A DNA stretch of 64,000 bases, from assembly GCF_000247815.1 (NCBI RefSeq), contig NC_021677.1, positions 43,498,864 through 43,562,863 on the forward strand, read 5' to 3'. The notes under the pieces are model-generated. The model made no database searches and had not been told where the DNA came from. It saw only the letters and a list, made by a program, of their open reading frames with translations. The translations under genes and the position numbers were made by a program. Origin of the DNA: Ficedula albicollis. Taxonomy: Eukaryota > Chordata > Aves > Passeriformes > Muscicapidae. Of the stretch, positions 13,801-24,012 are shown piece by piece (position 1 is the stretch's first letter; every line of letters starts with the position of its first letter).

Positions 13801-16800
13801 ATTCAAACTATTATATTTCACAGCTTTTACATAGGAATGAAATTTTTAGAGCTTTCTACTAAAATACATAAAATACCACCTCTCAAAGGAATATTCCTCC
13901 CAAACATACCTTTTCCCAAAACATAATTAATTTTCTGAGACATAAGGAAAAAATCCTACTCTTTTGTTGGTCATAAATAATTTCTGGCTTTTTCTTTTCC
14001 ACTGTTTCCAAACATCCATAACCTCAAGCATTTAAAATGTAAATTCCCTTTTTGCTGTGAAGCAAGCTTCAGAAGCTGCATTATCTTCTGGATTTAGCTT
14101 TAACTTGTATGTATCTACAACTCATGCAGTGGAAAATTAATTTTCTCAGCTGAAAGAATCAACGTTTCATTTAGATCTCTTGGGATATCAGCAGAAAATA
14201 CAAACAGAAAGCTGGAAAAATTTCCCACAGAAACAAGTGAATAACTTAATGCAGGTCTCCCAAACTTCTAAACTCAGTTTCTTTGAAGTAATCAATGATG
14301 ACTTTCTATAAGACTATCTCTACACATTTTTCTTAATTTCCTCTTTGCATAACACACCTATATGACATAATTCAAGCATACTCAAGCCATTAAGTATTTT
14401 ACCTGATGTTCCTTCTCCATCCAGGTCACTGGGACACAAGCTTGAGAGAGATGCACTTCTCATTACAGAGTTTCGTGTTAGTCGCTGGCTCCTTAATTGA
14501 CCTATAGATTGCTCCAGTGTTTCTTTTAACTGCAGAAAAGTTATAACTTATTGAAATATGAATAAAAACTTGTTTTTTAAAAAACATAGAAAATATTCTT
14601 TAATTAAAAGTAATTAAGAGAATAAAAGCTAATTTTAAGCCAAGTACAGCTATGAATTAATAACAGCTTTTCTTCAATATCTATCACATTCCTGTAATTA
14701 TAGCAAAACATGCTTCCAACATTGGCAGCTTCAAATATCAAGTTTCTTAAAACAGTGGTGCACCACATGGTACACCACCATGAATACTCAAAAGTTTGTC
14801 TCCTACAACCAAAATAAGACCTATTTGTCAGCAATGCTCATTAACAGTCCTGCAAAATCCAGAAAACAACTTCAAAGAAATTGTTTCTTACTGGAATTTT
14901 TCCACCAGCCCTACCTGGAATTAGTTTTACATACGGCTATCAAATTTCCCTACGCAACTTTACAGAAACCCCTATTTTTAGAAGTTTCACTTCCAGGGAA
15001 AGGAAGCCATTCCCAATTTAAGAGTACAAAACTAGCTATATTAAAATATTAGTTCTTCATTTTTCCAACTTACATCTCATTTTTACAATTGCATCTGTTA
15101 ACTTTGGTTCTTAGCCACTTGCTTTGTCACACCTTTATTTGACAATCCACAAAACATTAGCTTCTAAAAGTTATTCTTTTTCTAAGAGAAGTTTGTAAAC
15201 AATGGTTAAAATGATGCTTTACTCCTGCAGAATTATACACTTTTTTGGATCTCTTTCTCTGAAGAAACAAGCTTTCTTTTCTACACATTTGCTTCTTCAC
15301 TCTCTCTACCTTCACATGTAAAATAGTCCTACATTTTGTATGTATCTATTTCAAGGCAGCTTGTTTGTAACCAAACTGTAAACCTCTCTTGCCTTAGCAG
15401 CACTGATTTGTTTTCCTTATTCTAAAACACCTGTCTTCAAACTTGTAGAAGACTCATTTTATAATTTTCATCCTTCCTGCACTTTATAGCAAGCTGGTCA
15501 ACAGATCCAGAAACGTTGTAGAATGACAGGAAAAAAAGCTACACCCGTATGATCACAATCCCACTCCCTGCTATAATTCAGCTTTTATCTTATCACTTCT
15601 TCATTAAAAAGAAACAGGTTCCCTAATACTCTATCTCAGCTACACCTTTTGTACTTGGCATAGGACCATAACATAATCTACTGGATGTTTATAAACCAGA
15701 AAAGTAATGAGTTTCATTATACAACATCTTACTATAGTACGATCTAATTAGCTCAAATAAATATTAAAAGTTTCTGTTTACAGCTGCTTAACTTTTCATA
15801 TATTCTGTCCATTAATACCAAGTCTCAGCTATGAATTCTACTAATGGAAAAGATTTAAGAAGTTAAGATAAACTGAAAGTTGCTCACAGTTGTTATTGCT
15901 TTGGTTTGTTCCTTGTTGTATTCTCTGTATTGTCCTAGCAAATGGTCGACATGTCTTAGATTTCTGTTGGTATCCTTAAATAAAAGAAGTTTTAGAAAAA
16001 AAGTCAAAACAGAAACCTCCTCTAATCAAACATTACTGTTGTCCTTATTGTTATTGATTTCTAAGATTAAATTGAAACCACAAGTGGTTTCTAAAGGGTC
16101 TAAGCATTCAAAATCCTATTCAAGTAACCAGAATCTGAAAGTGTACAGTATGGCTAAAGGGAGGAAAATGAAAAAAAAGGAAACAAACACAACCAAATAT
16201 TTTCATTTCAGTACAACAATAAGGCCTCAGCTTCAAATGAAAAATTTTTTCAAGTTTCAGCCATTCTTTAGAAAAAACCTTTTTAATGCAAAGATTTTAA
16301 TATTATCTGCTTGTAGAACAGAATAGTTAGCTGAGAAATAACAAGTTTTTGAAGGGGAATATACTAGGAAGGTCACTGCATGAGTATTCTCTGACCAGAT
16401 AAACACCTGGACCAGACGGAAGATCTGCTGAAAAGCAGTCCACAAAAAGCAAATAGCTTAAAATCAGAATTTCAGAAGAGCAGCTAGAAAGAGATTAGAC
16501 AGAATCAGAATACCAAAGAATCTCTCTTAAAAAACAGTTAGACTGTATTCTTATTAATTTATTACCTTTTTTCTAGATTGATGTTTATTTTCAGATAAAA
16601 AGTTTTCAAGTTAAAATTTACCATTCTATATTGATTTTTCTCTTCTCAAATATTAAAAGGTAAAGAAAATATTGCTGGCCGAACAATAGGTAATAAAACA
16701 TACACCCATCCACTCCAGGTATTCAGAACTGAACTAGAGAAGAATGAGAATAAATTCTCAAGCACTAATGGTGTTAGGATAGCTAAATGTCTCCTTCCAC

Positions 16801-19800
16801 TTGCAAAACGAATTCAGATATTCCCTCTGCACCCTCCACTTTTTCTTGCTCAGGTATGTATCGATTTCAAGTTTAGAAATAAATCTTCTGAGAGTGTTTT
16901 TCCACATCTAGAAAACATTCAAAATGTTAGCTCTATCCTGAAGGAATTGACTGCTTACATATTTATTCGAAATTTGGAAATTTCATACAGTTTTTACTGT
17001 TTAATTTTATACAAGACAAGGCCAAAACTTTCTGCTAGAAATTTTAATGCCTCTTGTGAGAACCTAACAAAGCTGATTTGGCCTTATTCATTTTGCTAAC
17101 TTTATAAATAGTATTCCCCAACACATCATTGTTTCTAACAACATTCTATTATTGTCTGAAATACCAGCTGTATAAAAGTGTAACAAGCCACACCCTCTCA
17201 GCTCAAGAGGAGAATGATCAATTTCCCAAAACCCTTTTTGGTTTGTACAGAAAGCAATGTTTCCCATCTGTACAGTACACTCCACAACTTTAGAAAATTT
17301 GACCCTGTGTTACAGAAATGCAGGATTTATAAATACTTTAAAACTGTATTTTGTAAACAACCTGCAAAGTGCTTGCTAAAGTATGGATCTTCTCTTTAAC
17401 TTCTTCAGCACCATAGTTCTGAGCTCTGTTGTGGGATGCTCTCAAAGGCCGCCTTCCAATTCGACCCCTAAGAAAGTTGTCTGAATCACTGGATGAATCT
17501 GCCATCAGTATCTTGAAGCCTAGGCAGGAAGACCAGTAAAAGTAACATATGTTAATTCCTGTCTGCAACTGAACAGTCTTGCACAATATTCCCAAAGCAG
17601 CTTCATAAACTCAGATTACATTTGCCTTTCTGGTTTGGGTCAGCAGGATATACTTCTGAGGCAGATTTTCCAACCGCTCCTCAGTTATTGCCTTTGTTCA
17701 CACTATGAAGCAGGATCAAGATGCAGGAGGCAGAGCCTCTTGGGAGCAAATTAAATCAAAACATACACTCTGACTGCTTCCAAGTGATCAGTACCCATGA
17801 TAAAATCATGACTCCAAAGCAAATTCTCCCCCCACAACATACAATGAAGACATCAGTGTTTCATCAATCATCCTGGTCTGCAGAACCACTCACCTTTACC
17901 TCACATTGCTTACTAAGCTGTCTTCAAGAATGGGGATTGCTAAATCTCAAGGATGGCAAGATAGAGGGAAAATAGGTCAACAATCATCAGACAGGTGAAA
18001 ATATTAAAAACCACAGACATCTATGCCTAGTATAGTAATGTCACATAGTAACTGCTTAAAACAAAAACCCTCAAAAGGGAGGTTAGATCGACATTTTTTC
18101 ATGAGCTATTACACACTGCAGCTGTTTGCCTTAACATGATGGAATGACTTGGTGAAAGAAGAAGTAGACCAGCAAATTCTTGAACCTTTGTAGTCAACCA
18201 AAAAAAAAAAAAAAAAGTCATAGTAAAGATGTCATTCTTCTAGTCATGAGAACTGAAATTTCCAAAAGAAACCATGGATGGATTCAAATCTTATCTTATA
18301 TTTTATATGGAGGCAACTTGACCTATTTTTCAAGGTCCTTATATTTAATTTTTAAAAGGTTGCAAATTTATGTCCCTCAGACTTGGATAAAAACCTTTCA
18401 AACGTGAAAGAAGAGTAAATCAATGGTCTCAATCTACATGAAGTACATCAGTATTCCTTATATTTCCTGAACTGGTGAATTTACCTAATTTTTCCTCTTC
18501 TCATCTCACCTCACTAAAGGACATTTTCAGTAACAGTATCAGAATTCATTATTCCAGTGCCTCACTCTAGTCAGGTGCAATGAAGTCTTAATGATACTGA
18601 AAAAGAATAAACACTAAACACTGGGAAACAGGAATTATGGGATATTTTCAAAGACAAATAAAAATAAAATAAATAAAACAACAGCAGAAATAATAGTATG
18701 GAATAATACTGCAATTTTTACTGCAATTTGGTAAAAAAAGATATCAACAAAACACAACAAACAAGTAGAGCCCCATAAGACAACCATAACCCCAATTAAT
18801 GATAAAGCAAAGACTGGAGGGAAAAAAAGAAAGGCAAACAAAGATTTACAGCAGGAAAGATTAATGGGTTTATTTTCAGCTGTCCAAAAATAGGCTCATT
18901 AAGATATATACTAGCCAAAGCACAGAAGAAAGGTCAGTAATCAAGGTAAATCTAAAAGAAAGCACAGGATAAGGAGGACATTTTGCCTGAAGAAAACTTA
19001 CTATTTATGGTTAAGCATTCCTCTTTGTTCTCATGAGCAACCTAAAAGAAACCACAAGTACTTTTAAGGTGAAGAAGTTATTTCACATAGAGCAACATCC
19101 TCATTTTTAAAGGAACTATGCAAATTTCACTTTAGATTTAAAAAAAAAAAATCACAAAGAAGTAGAAATTTGTATAAATCTTCCATATGCACATTTACTC
19201 AGTAATTGAAACAAACAAAAAAAAGCTTATCACCTTTTCCAAAAAGCTACACTAATTTCAGCTCATGATCATATGACCTACTTGACCATAAGAATCATTT
19301 GGCTCTTCTTGGCATTTAGCTCTATCAAAACAGATAACCTTTGCTGAACTGATGAAAAGCATCAGTACTCAGTATTTTCCTTTCCTGCACAAAGCAGAGC
19401 ATTTCAGCTTCACTGAGGACTCTTTTAAAGACATCTGCCAGTTTAGAAGTAGAGCTGACAATCTCAACTCAAGCTCTCCAGCTCAAGTAAACAAAAGATA
19501 AAGTCAGTGTACACAACTTGATTATTCCTGAAGTGTTTTATTTGTTCAGCTCCACACAGATTATCACTAGGTAACTAATTTAGTGTTAAAGGAATGGTTG
19601 AAGCTTTATAGCTAAGACTGAGCACGACGAAACAAAAATAAATTATAGTCATTCCAGAAAGGAACAATATGACACCTGAAAGGCCCTTTCCTCCAGTGCT
19701 TGTATTTGAGCCCGGGAAAAGACACGCAGGTGATCCCATATGGTGATACTTCACCATCGTGCCTTCAGGGACGAGTACCACACTTTGTTATCAGTTTGTG

Positions 19801-20028
19801 TTCCCAGCACTCTTCAGCAGCAGGACACAGAAAACGGTTCCTCCACACTGTTCACAAGCACCCAAAGCCCTCTGCAAATCCTTCTCCCGGCGGCAGGCAG
19901 GGAACTTCACTAACACCCGGCTCCGACTCTGACAGCCTCTTTGACCCAGCCGGGACCGTGGAACCCAGGGGCGCCGGCCGGGCCTCCGGACAGTCCCAAG
20001 GAACCCGCGGCCCCCGCACCCCGCGCCT

Positions 20029-20072
<44 letters not shown>

Positions 20073-20235
20073 CCGCCGCCGCTCCATCCGCGCCCGCCCT
20101 CCCGCGGCGCCCCAAGCCGGACAGCGCCTCCCGCACCCCGCCCTGGCCGCGGCCCTTCCCGCAGCCCCGGCCCTCACCGCACAGCGCTCCGAGGCGAGGC
20201 CGCCCCGTCCCCGGGCACCTCCCGCCCGCCTCACC
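1725..20235 (-). CDS. CEP128: CEP128, 5' part of spliced gene (exons 1-8)
   Basis: CEP128 is a coiled-coil protein of the centriole subdistal appendage, involved in microtubule anchoring and ciliary signalling. Seven coding exons on the minus strand splice in frame into 254 residues. These align from end to end with the start of human CEP128 as I recall it: an acidic serine-rich start (MADSSSDSDNF), a QSIGQLRSQRL segment, an RFVHEADNVDQ segment, the FHQSLRDLSSEQLRLGDD block and the ERVERRLQEIE coiled coil. Every junction has AG before and GT after the exon, and the phases agree. A non-coding first exon lies in a CpG island. The human protein is about 1100 residues, so most of the gene lies left of this window. 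Head-to-head placement with TSHR supports the call. Confidence 0.95.
6076..6199. repeat. Tandem duplication, about 60 bp, two copies
   Basis: Copies at 6076-6136 and 6142-6199 both run from gcactggtaaatcagc to gtggtggggaat. They differ by a 3-base indel. Each copy carries an internal inverted pair, accacttgg against aagtggtgg. Confidence 0.9.
6197..6254. repeat. Tandem duplication, 29 bp, two copies
   Basis: The 29-bp unit aattggctggacaccgtaat... occurs at 6197-6225 and again directly at 6226-6254, with one visible substitution. It begins on the last bases of the preceding 60-bp duplication. Confidence 0.9.
6855..6983. repeat. Tandem duplication of pyrimidine-rich 65-bp unit
   Basis: Copies at 6855-6919 and 6921-6983 share a C/T-rich start and the end ccatttggcctatgttct. 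Length differences lie in the C and T runs. Confidence 0.9.
6986..7475. repeat. Tandem duplication, 245 bp, two copies
   Basis: 6986-7230 is repeated without spacer at 7231-7475. At least three substitutions are visible, among them agtattcc against agtactcc and aaatgaat against aacgaat. It sits two bases after the 65-bp duplication. Confidence 0.95.
8914..8986 (-). CDS. CEP128: CEP128 exon 7, residues 191-215
   Basis: This 73-nt exon completes the split arginine codon and continues TDAELRKTLEELSEKVTESQ then RQET. It ends at phase 0 before a strong GTGAGT donor. The heptad-like spacing of leucines and charged residues fits the long coiled coil. Confidence 0.93.
8987..9679 (-). other. CEP128 intron 6
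   Basis: AT-rich intron with a short atttaaatttaaattta palindromic stretch near 9507-9522; nothing else recognised. Confidence 0.7.
9680..9771 (-). CDS. CEP128: CEP128 exon 6, residues 161-190
   Basis: This is a 92-nt exon reading LHSFHQSLRDLSSEQLRLGD, then DISRELSRRN, plus two bases of an arginine codon. The acceptor is TTATTTACAG and the donor CG|GTAAAA. This is one of the best-conserved blocks of the family. Confidence 0.95.
9985..10356. repeat. Tandem duplication, 186 bp, two copies
   Basis: The segment beginning agtttaactttcagtacttt at 9985 recurs at 10171, exactly 186 bases on. Two visible substitutions lie near the end of the copies (aagaaagac against aagagagac, tttcatg against tttcctg). 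Confidence 0.95.
10828..11016 (+). pseudogene. Possible retrocopy fragment with A-rich end
   Basis: A plus-strand open frame of about 60 codons is lysine, leucine and glutamate rich and coiled-coil-like. It runs directly into an A-rich tract (aaaaataaaaaaaaaaaa) near 11000. A coding-looking stretch followed by poly-A inside the intron of an opposite-strand gene is what a 5'-truncated retrocopy would look like. I do not recognise a parent gene, and the frame may be open by chance. Past the A tract the frame continues into a tandem duplication, which argues against a functional product. Confidence 0.2.
11071..11208. repeat. Tandem duplication, 70 bp, two copies
   Basis: Copies begin aatcgtgacc at 11071 and aatcatgacc at 11141 and end acaaaatagtta. 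They differ mainly by two transitions. Confidence 0.95.
11304..11850. repeat. Tandem duplication, 277 bp, two copies
   Basis: ttgcctacatagtta begins at 11304 and at 11581. The copies are almost identical to the shared end ttctatagct, with one substitution seen (agttactt against agttattt). Confidence 0.95.
12144..12723. repeat. Tandem duplication, 287 bp, carrying a CR1 tail
   Basis: The segment with cctctcctcctcccatca at 12153 recurs at 12440. Both copies run from intron sequence into the antisense 3' end of a CR1 element (ccccctgccaaggcaggg). The first copy stops after agaacagatgacacac and returns to intron sequence; the second continues into the rest of the element. The duplication is therefore younger than the CR1 insertion. 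Confidence 0.93.
12640..13075 (-). mobile_element. CR1 LINE, 3' fragment, antisense
   Basis: On the plus strand this reads as the reverse complement of the CR1 3' region: gccaaggcagggtcacctag, aacctccctgggcagcctgt, ccagtgctctgccac, then ccttgtcctgtcactgggca and gatcccctctcagtcttctc. CR1 is the main LINE of birds and copies are usually 5'-truncated. The element lies in the orientation of CEP128. A partial copy of its tail at about 12358-12435 comes from the tandem duplication. Confidence 0.9.
12724..12863. repeat. Tandem duplication, 71 bp, inside CR1
   Basis: gaacttgtccagg...ggcagcctgtgc occurs at 12724-12794 and 12795-12863. The copies are more diverged than in the neighbouring duplications (cagacagagagctt against cacagagggagctt). 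The unit occurs once in the usual CR1 3' end, so it duplicated within this copy or its source. Confidence 0.9.
13361..13482 (-). CDS. CEP128: CEP128 exon 5, residues 120-160
   Basis: This is a 122-nt exon; with exon 4 it makes 83 codons, so phase returns to 0. It encodes HFLPTSPLRGYGD, an arginine and serine-rich linker, then VRFVHEADNVDQ. The acceptor is CTCCTACAG and the donor CAG|GTACCA. The basic linker between coiled coils is also present in human CEP128. Confidence 0.93.
13483..14402 (-). other. CEP128 intron 4
   Basis: AT-rich intron without recognised repeats or RNA genes. Confidence 0.7.
14403..14529 (-). CDS. CEP128: CEP128 exon 4, residues 78-119
   Basis: This is a 127-nt exon of 42 codons plus one base. 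It contains LKETLEQSIGQLRSQRLTRN followed by a serine-rich linker ending DLDGEGTS. The acceptor TTTTCTGCAG and donor AG|GTAAAA are both good. The extra base is completed by the next exon. Confidence 0.93.
14530..15887 (-). other. CEP128 intron 3
   Basis: AT-rich intron; nothing beyond short open frames without family resemblance. Confidence 0.7.
15888..15974 (-). CDS. CEP128: CEP128 exon 3, residues 49-77
   Basis: This is an 87-nt exon of 29 codons, phase 0 at both ends. It reads DTNRNLRHVDHLLGQYREYN, then KEQTKAITT. The acceptor is AG at 15976-15975 and the donor GT at 15887-15886. It matches the NLRQVDQMLGRYREY part of human CEP128, the start of the coiled-coil region. Confidence 0.93.
15975..17361 (-). 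other. CEP128 intron 2
   Basis: AT-rich intron; no repeats or RNA genes recognised. Confidence 0.7.
17362..17519 (-). CDS. CEP128: CEP128 exon 2, start codon, residues 1-48
   Basis: The ATG is at 17505-17503, preceded by 14 bases of 5' UTR after the acceptor TTCCTGCCTAG. The coding part is 144 nt and begins MADSSSDSDNF, close to the human start. It ends ASTLQ exactly at codon phase 0 before the donor GT at 17361-17360. The serine and acidic start followed by an arginine-rich stretch (RGRIGRRPLRASHNR) suggests a disordered N-terminus ahead of the coiled coil. Confidence 0.93.
17520..20234 (-). other. CEP128 intron 1
   Basis: Mostly AT-rich, with a 16-base A run at about 18200. It becomes GC-rich and CpG-dense after about 19900 as it enters the promoter island. 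The 39-base G block at 20030 lies in this intron. Confidence 0.65.
20030..20068. other. Homopolymer G block, 39 bases (probable gap or artefact)
   Basis: Thirty-nine consecutive G between CpG-rich sequences (cgcgcctc before, ccccccgccgccgctcc after). Part may be genuine G. The length and the resemblance to the three longer pure-G blocks suggest a small gap or collapsed GC-rich sequence. Confidence 0.6.
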
Positions 20236-20354
20236 TCGCCGCTATGGCAACTTGAACTAGCCGCCCTGCCGCCAGCTGCCGGGTCCGCGGGCCGGGCGCC
20301 GGGCCCCCGCAGCGCTCCATGGGACAGGGAGTCCGCAGGCCGCGGGCCCGCCAT
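20235..20354 (-). other. CEP128: CEP128 exon 1, non-coding (right boundary unknown)
   Basis: The minus strand reads GGCGAG|GTGAGG with the donor GT at 20234-20233, a strong splice donor inside the CpG island. It is the natural partner of the acceptor at 17521-17520 upstream of the start codon. The 5' end is a guess; 20354 only marks the approximate limit of the dense CpG core. An open frame of 187 residues crosses this donor but has CpG-island composition and is not believed. Confidence 0.6.
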
Positions 20355-20520
20355 GGAACAGGCGGTGTGCGGGACTTCAACTCCCGGGAGGCTTTGCGGC
20401 GGCAGCGCGGAGAGGGCCGGGCAGGCCCCGCCTTGCTGGGAGGCCGCTGGGCCTGCGCGGAGCGGTGGGTGCGGCCGTGGGAGGTTCCGCTAGCGACCTA
20501 GTGTTTGTGAAACGCTGAAT
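20236..20520. promoter_or_regulatory. CpG-island promoter region of CEP128
   Basis: GC-rich, CpG-dense sequence from about 19900 to 20520 contrasts sharply with the AT-rich flanks. It surrounds the first CEP128 exon on the minus strand and is probably its TATA-less promoter. The transcription start cannot be placed exactly. CpG islands often fire in both directions, so a plus-strand non-coding transcript is possible but has no direct support here. Confidence 0.7.
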
Positions 20521-23500
20521 TTTTACATGTGTTGTTTACAAATATGTCAGCTAAATGACTGCGAAGAGCGGAAATAAAAGCTGTTGCCCTGGTAAAGCCG
20601 GCGAGTCTGTTCCACTTCCGAGCAGACTGCTGATACAGTGGGAAAAGGCGTGTGAGCTGAGGAGAGCAGCTGTTTATTACAAGGAGGCATCTACCTTCCT
20701 GTTTCTTGACTTTTTTTTGTTTCCTTAAGCTACGCATCTCCCTGCTCCCAAATGTTCTGTCCATTACCCTTGTGTGCAGTAAAAACGACAAAATACCATA
20801 TACTGCTACTCTGACTGGCCTTGAAGAGAGAAAAGGGATAAAGAGTGTTGTGACTGATTACAGGAAATGTCTCCTGGGCCTCTGAAACTTGGGCAGAGCC
20901 TGCAATAGGCCAACGGTCATGGAATAGTTGATCACCTATAGGTGAGCACTCCAGCCAAAGGTAAATGCAGTGAGCTGAGGTTTTTAATACATATTATGAG
21001 TATTGCCTCTGGAATCCACTCCAGGCAGTGACCATTGGCCTTTGAGCACAGTAATAAGGTGTAGCTGGCAATCCATAGTGCCTACCTTCATTCCTGTCCT
21101 GCAGGAATGTTTCCTGAGCTCACAATACAGCAGGCATGCTTGAATGCTATATGATTATAGCACACTTCAGATGAAAAGCAGGTCTCCCACACTGGCAGCT
21201 TTCACCAGCTGCCATATAATTACATATGATATAAAAAAAGAAACAATCCATGGAAAATAACCCTGCAATAACAGACAATACCAGATGGCTCCCTCCACCA
21301 CATTTCCTCTGCTGGAAGGAGCTTCTTTTTCCTGGAAGAGATTCCCTTTTCCCTGCACTCAACAAATGGCTTAGGTGGTATAAAATAACCTTTGGGTCCT
21401 GACCGTGCCCCTTTCTGGCTACTACTAAAATAAACCCTGTCCTGACTGGAACCAGAACATCCTGGATTCTGTGTATCTTTGCTGAAAAGATTCAAACTAC
21501 CCAGATCCCACCACTCTCAACAAAGAAGAATGCAGCATTTCACTGATGTTTTCACACTCAGTTGATTTGGTGAACATCAGTATAAAGTAACAAGCTGCTT
21601 GAAGTGCCCTGTTTGTTTTGTACAACATATTTGGTGGCAAATTCTGGTGTCTTCTGTTAATTTCGAAATGCGAGGAATGAAAGAAAGAATATATAAGTGT
21701 GATAGGGTTGTTCATGAGAGTTGCTAATTTACCAGTGCCATGAACTGTCAGCTCGGTAAAGTCTGTTCCTTGTGCCTGTGCATTTGATTTCCAGAGCAGA
21801 TGGATGTATTAGAAGTTTTTTACTACACCTTTCTTTAGAGAAGGGAGAGGCCTAAAATTTGTGTGCATGTGTTTGTCACCGTGTCCACTGCCCTGGTGGT
21901 CCATTTGGCCCAGCATCCACTTGGCCCATCGTCCACGACAGCAGGAGGGTTATATTTAGAGAGAGCACATGAACCTGGCTATGCACTATGATTTAACCCT
22001 CTGTAGTTTCTTCTGGCATCTACATTTATCATGTCAGAGCATGTTTGTAAGAAGGCTGTTTCCTTTGGTGTCTGGTCTCAGGCATGTAGACCCTGTCTGT
22101 ATAATCCTGTGTGCCTTCCCAATCTCCAAAGCAATGATTTCTGGAACCTTAGTTCTGAGTGTGTGGTTCTGCATAATTTAAGGGCCTTTACTGAAGACTG
22201 TGCTAAAGGCAGATTGAAAATCTAAATAAACTGTATCTGGAGTTCTGTTAACAGCTTCAGAAGACCTTGAAAGCATATAAGGAACATCTGTCCTTCAAAA
22301 AAGCTGTTCTGATTCTCCCTTCAGATAGCATGCATATATTAATTTTATTCTTCCTAGTAGTTTATGCTGATGTACCCACTGCAGTTGTCAGAGTCATATT
22401 TCTGGAAGTCTCTTTTTGAAGCTGATTAGTATTGTGATTTTTTTTGTTTGTTTGCTTTATGTTGTCATGACGATGTTAAATATGTACAAAAGATTTTACA
22501 GAACATCTTCAGTTTGGAATGAGGATGATGAGAAATTATTTAATTGAGCACAACAAACCACTATACTAGACATAATTATAAAGAAGTTGTTTAACTTTAC
22601 AAGAACAGAACCCTTTTATTTTATTAGATGAATTTGAAAACATATATCCCAGCATTCTGTTACTGAAGTGCTGTTGAGACAGTAACATTACAGTGCTTGC
22701 ATTTAGAGAGGCCAGCATGGTCTTTCTACTTCAGGTTCGAGCTGCTTGATTAATGATCAATGCTGTTGTGCTCCTTGACTAATACATATATATGATACAA
22801 ATATATAATACAAATATAGATCTTGGCTAAACCTTTTTTTTTTTTAAAAAGGGAAATATTATTCTCAGCCATTAAATTACTGCAGATATATATAAATAAA
22901 TGTGTATTGAGTCTGAGGACACAGACCTTAAGGGTAGAAAATCCAGAAAAACTGTAACTTTTTAAAAAAAAAATTTTTTTTTTAAGATAAAATTTACTTT
23001 TTAAAATTCTTGTGTGTGTCACTAGAGATACCTTTTCATGCTACACTACTTGTCCTTCATGACAAGTTATTATTATTCATGTAGCTTTCAGGAGATTGTT
23101 TCACTATGTCTTTCACAAGACTATAAAAAAATAAAAAAGGACAACACAAAATAAATAACTGGCTTACAGATCCGTCTTTCATGGTACTCAGAAAATGAGT
23201 TATTTTATGAACAGCTATCATAAAGGCATAAAAGAGGAGAAGTACTGTGTGGTAGATGAATTGACATATAAGTCAGTGAGCTTGAAAGCCATTTTTTATT
23301 TGTGATTGTTGTAATAAGTAGTCAAACTCTTCTATTAAACATGCTGGTCTCCTTATTAAAGGAAGTATGTGCCATGATCCAAGTCAAAGAAAAGTGCAAG
23401 ATCTATGTGAACTCTGAATTATGAGGGCGAATTCATTTCTGCTAGAGGTTATATCTAAGCTTGGATGCCCATGCAAGAGATGCAGACAGAGCAGAATGAA

Positions 23501-23639
23501 GTCAAAGATGGCTAGAATGCTGATTTTAGATGAAGAGGCACAGGGAATGTAAGCCTGAGGGGAAAAAATATATATAAAGAGAGACATAAGTTCATAAGCC
23601 CTGGGAAGCACCCATGGATGTTGAGGTAGCTACTGACAT

Positions 23640-24012
23640 GATGAGAGTCACCAAGAAAATGAATCCCTCCATTGAGGAAAAGCTGAGAAAGCTGGGCTGT
23701 CTAACCTGGAGAAGAGAAGGCTTGGAGGGTCTCATCATTGTATAAAATTCTTGAAGGGAGAGTGTAGATAACATGGTGTCCAGTGACAAGGCAAGAGGCA
23801 GTGGGCACATACGGAACAGGACTTTCTATCTGGAGATCAGGTTGCATGAAGAAGTCATGGATCTACATCCTTGGAATAATCAAAAGCTGTCTGAACACAG
23901 TTTTGAGCAACCAGCTCTAGGTGACCCTGTTTGATCAGGGGTTTGGGCAGATGGCTTCCGGGGTCCCTTCCAATCTCAATGATTCTGTGACTCAGTGATT
24001 CAGTAACTCTGT
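23640..24012 (+). mobile_element. CR1 LINE, 3' fragment, sense
   Basis: Contains the CR1 phrases aagctgagaaagctgggctg, cctggagaagagaaggctt and gggtcccttccaatctcaat, and ends in degenerate attctgtg-like tail units (gattctgtgactcagtgatt). It is 5'-truncated, old and without coding potential. Confidence 0.85.

Noticed and set aside
19791..20354. Overlapping 94 to 187-residue frames at the CEP128 island
   Set aside because: High GC removes stop codons; the composition is Pro/Gly/Arg/Ala only, the frames cross the 39-base G run, and a splice donor for the CEP128 5' UTR lies inside.
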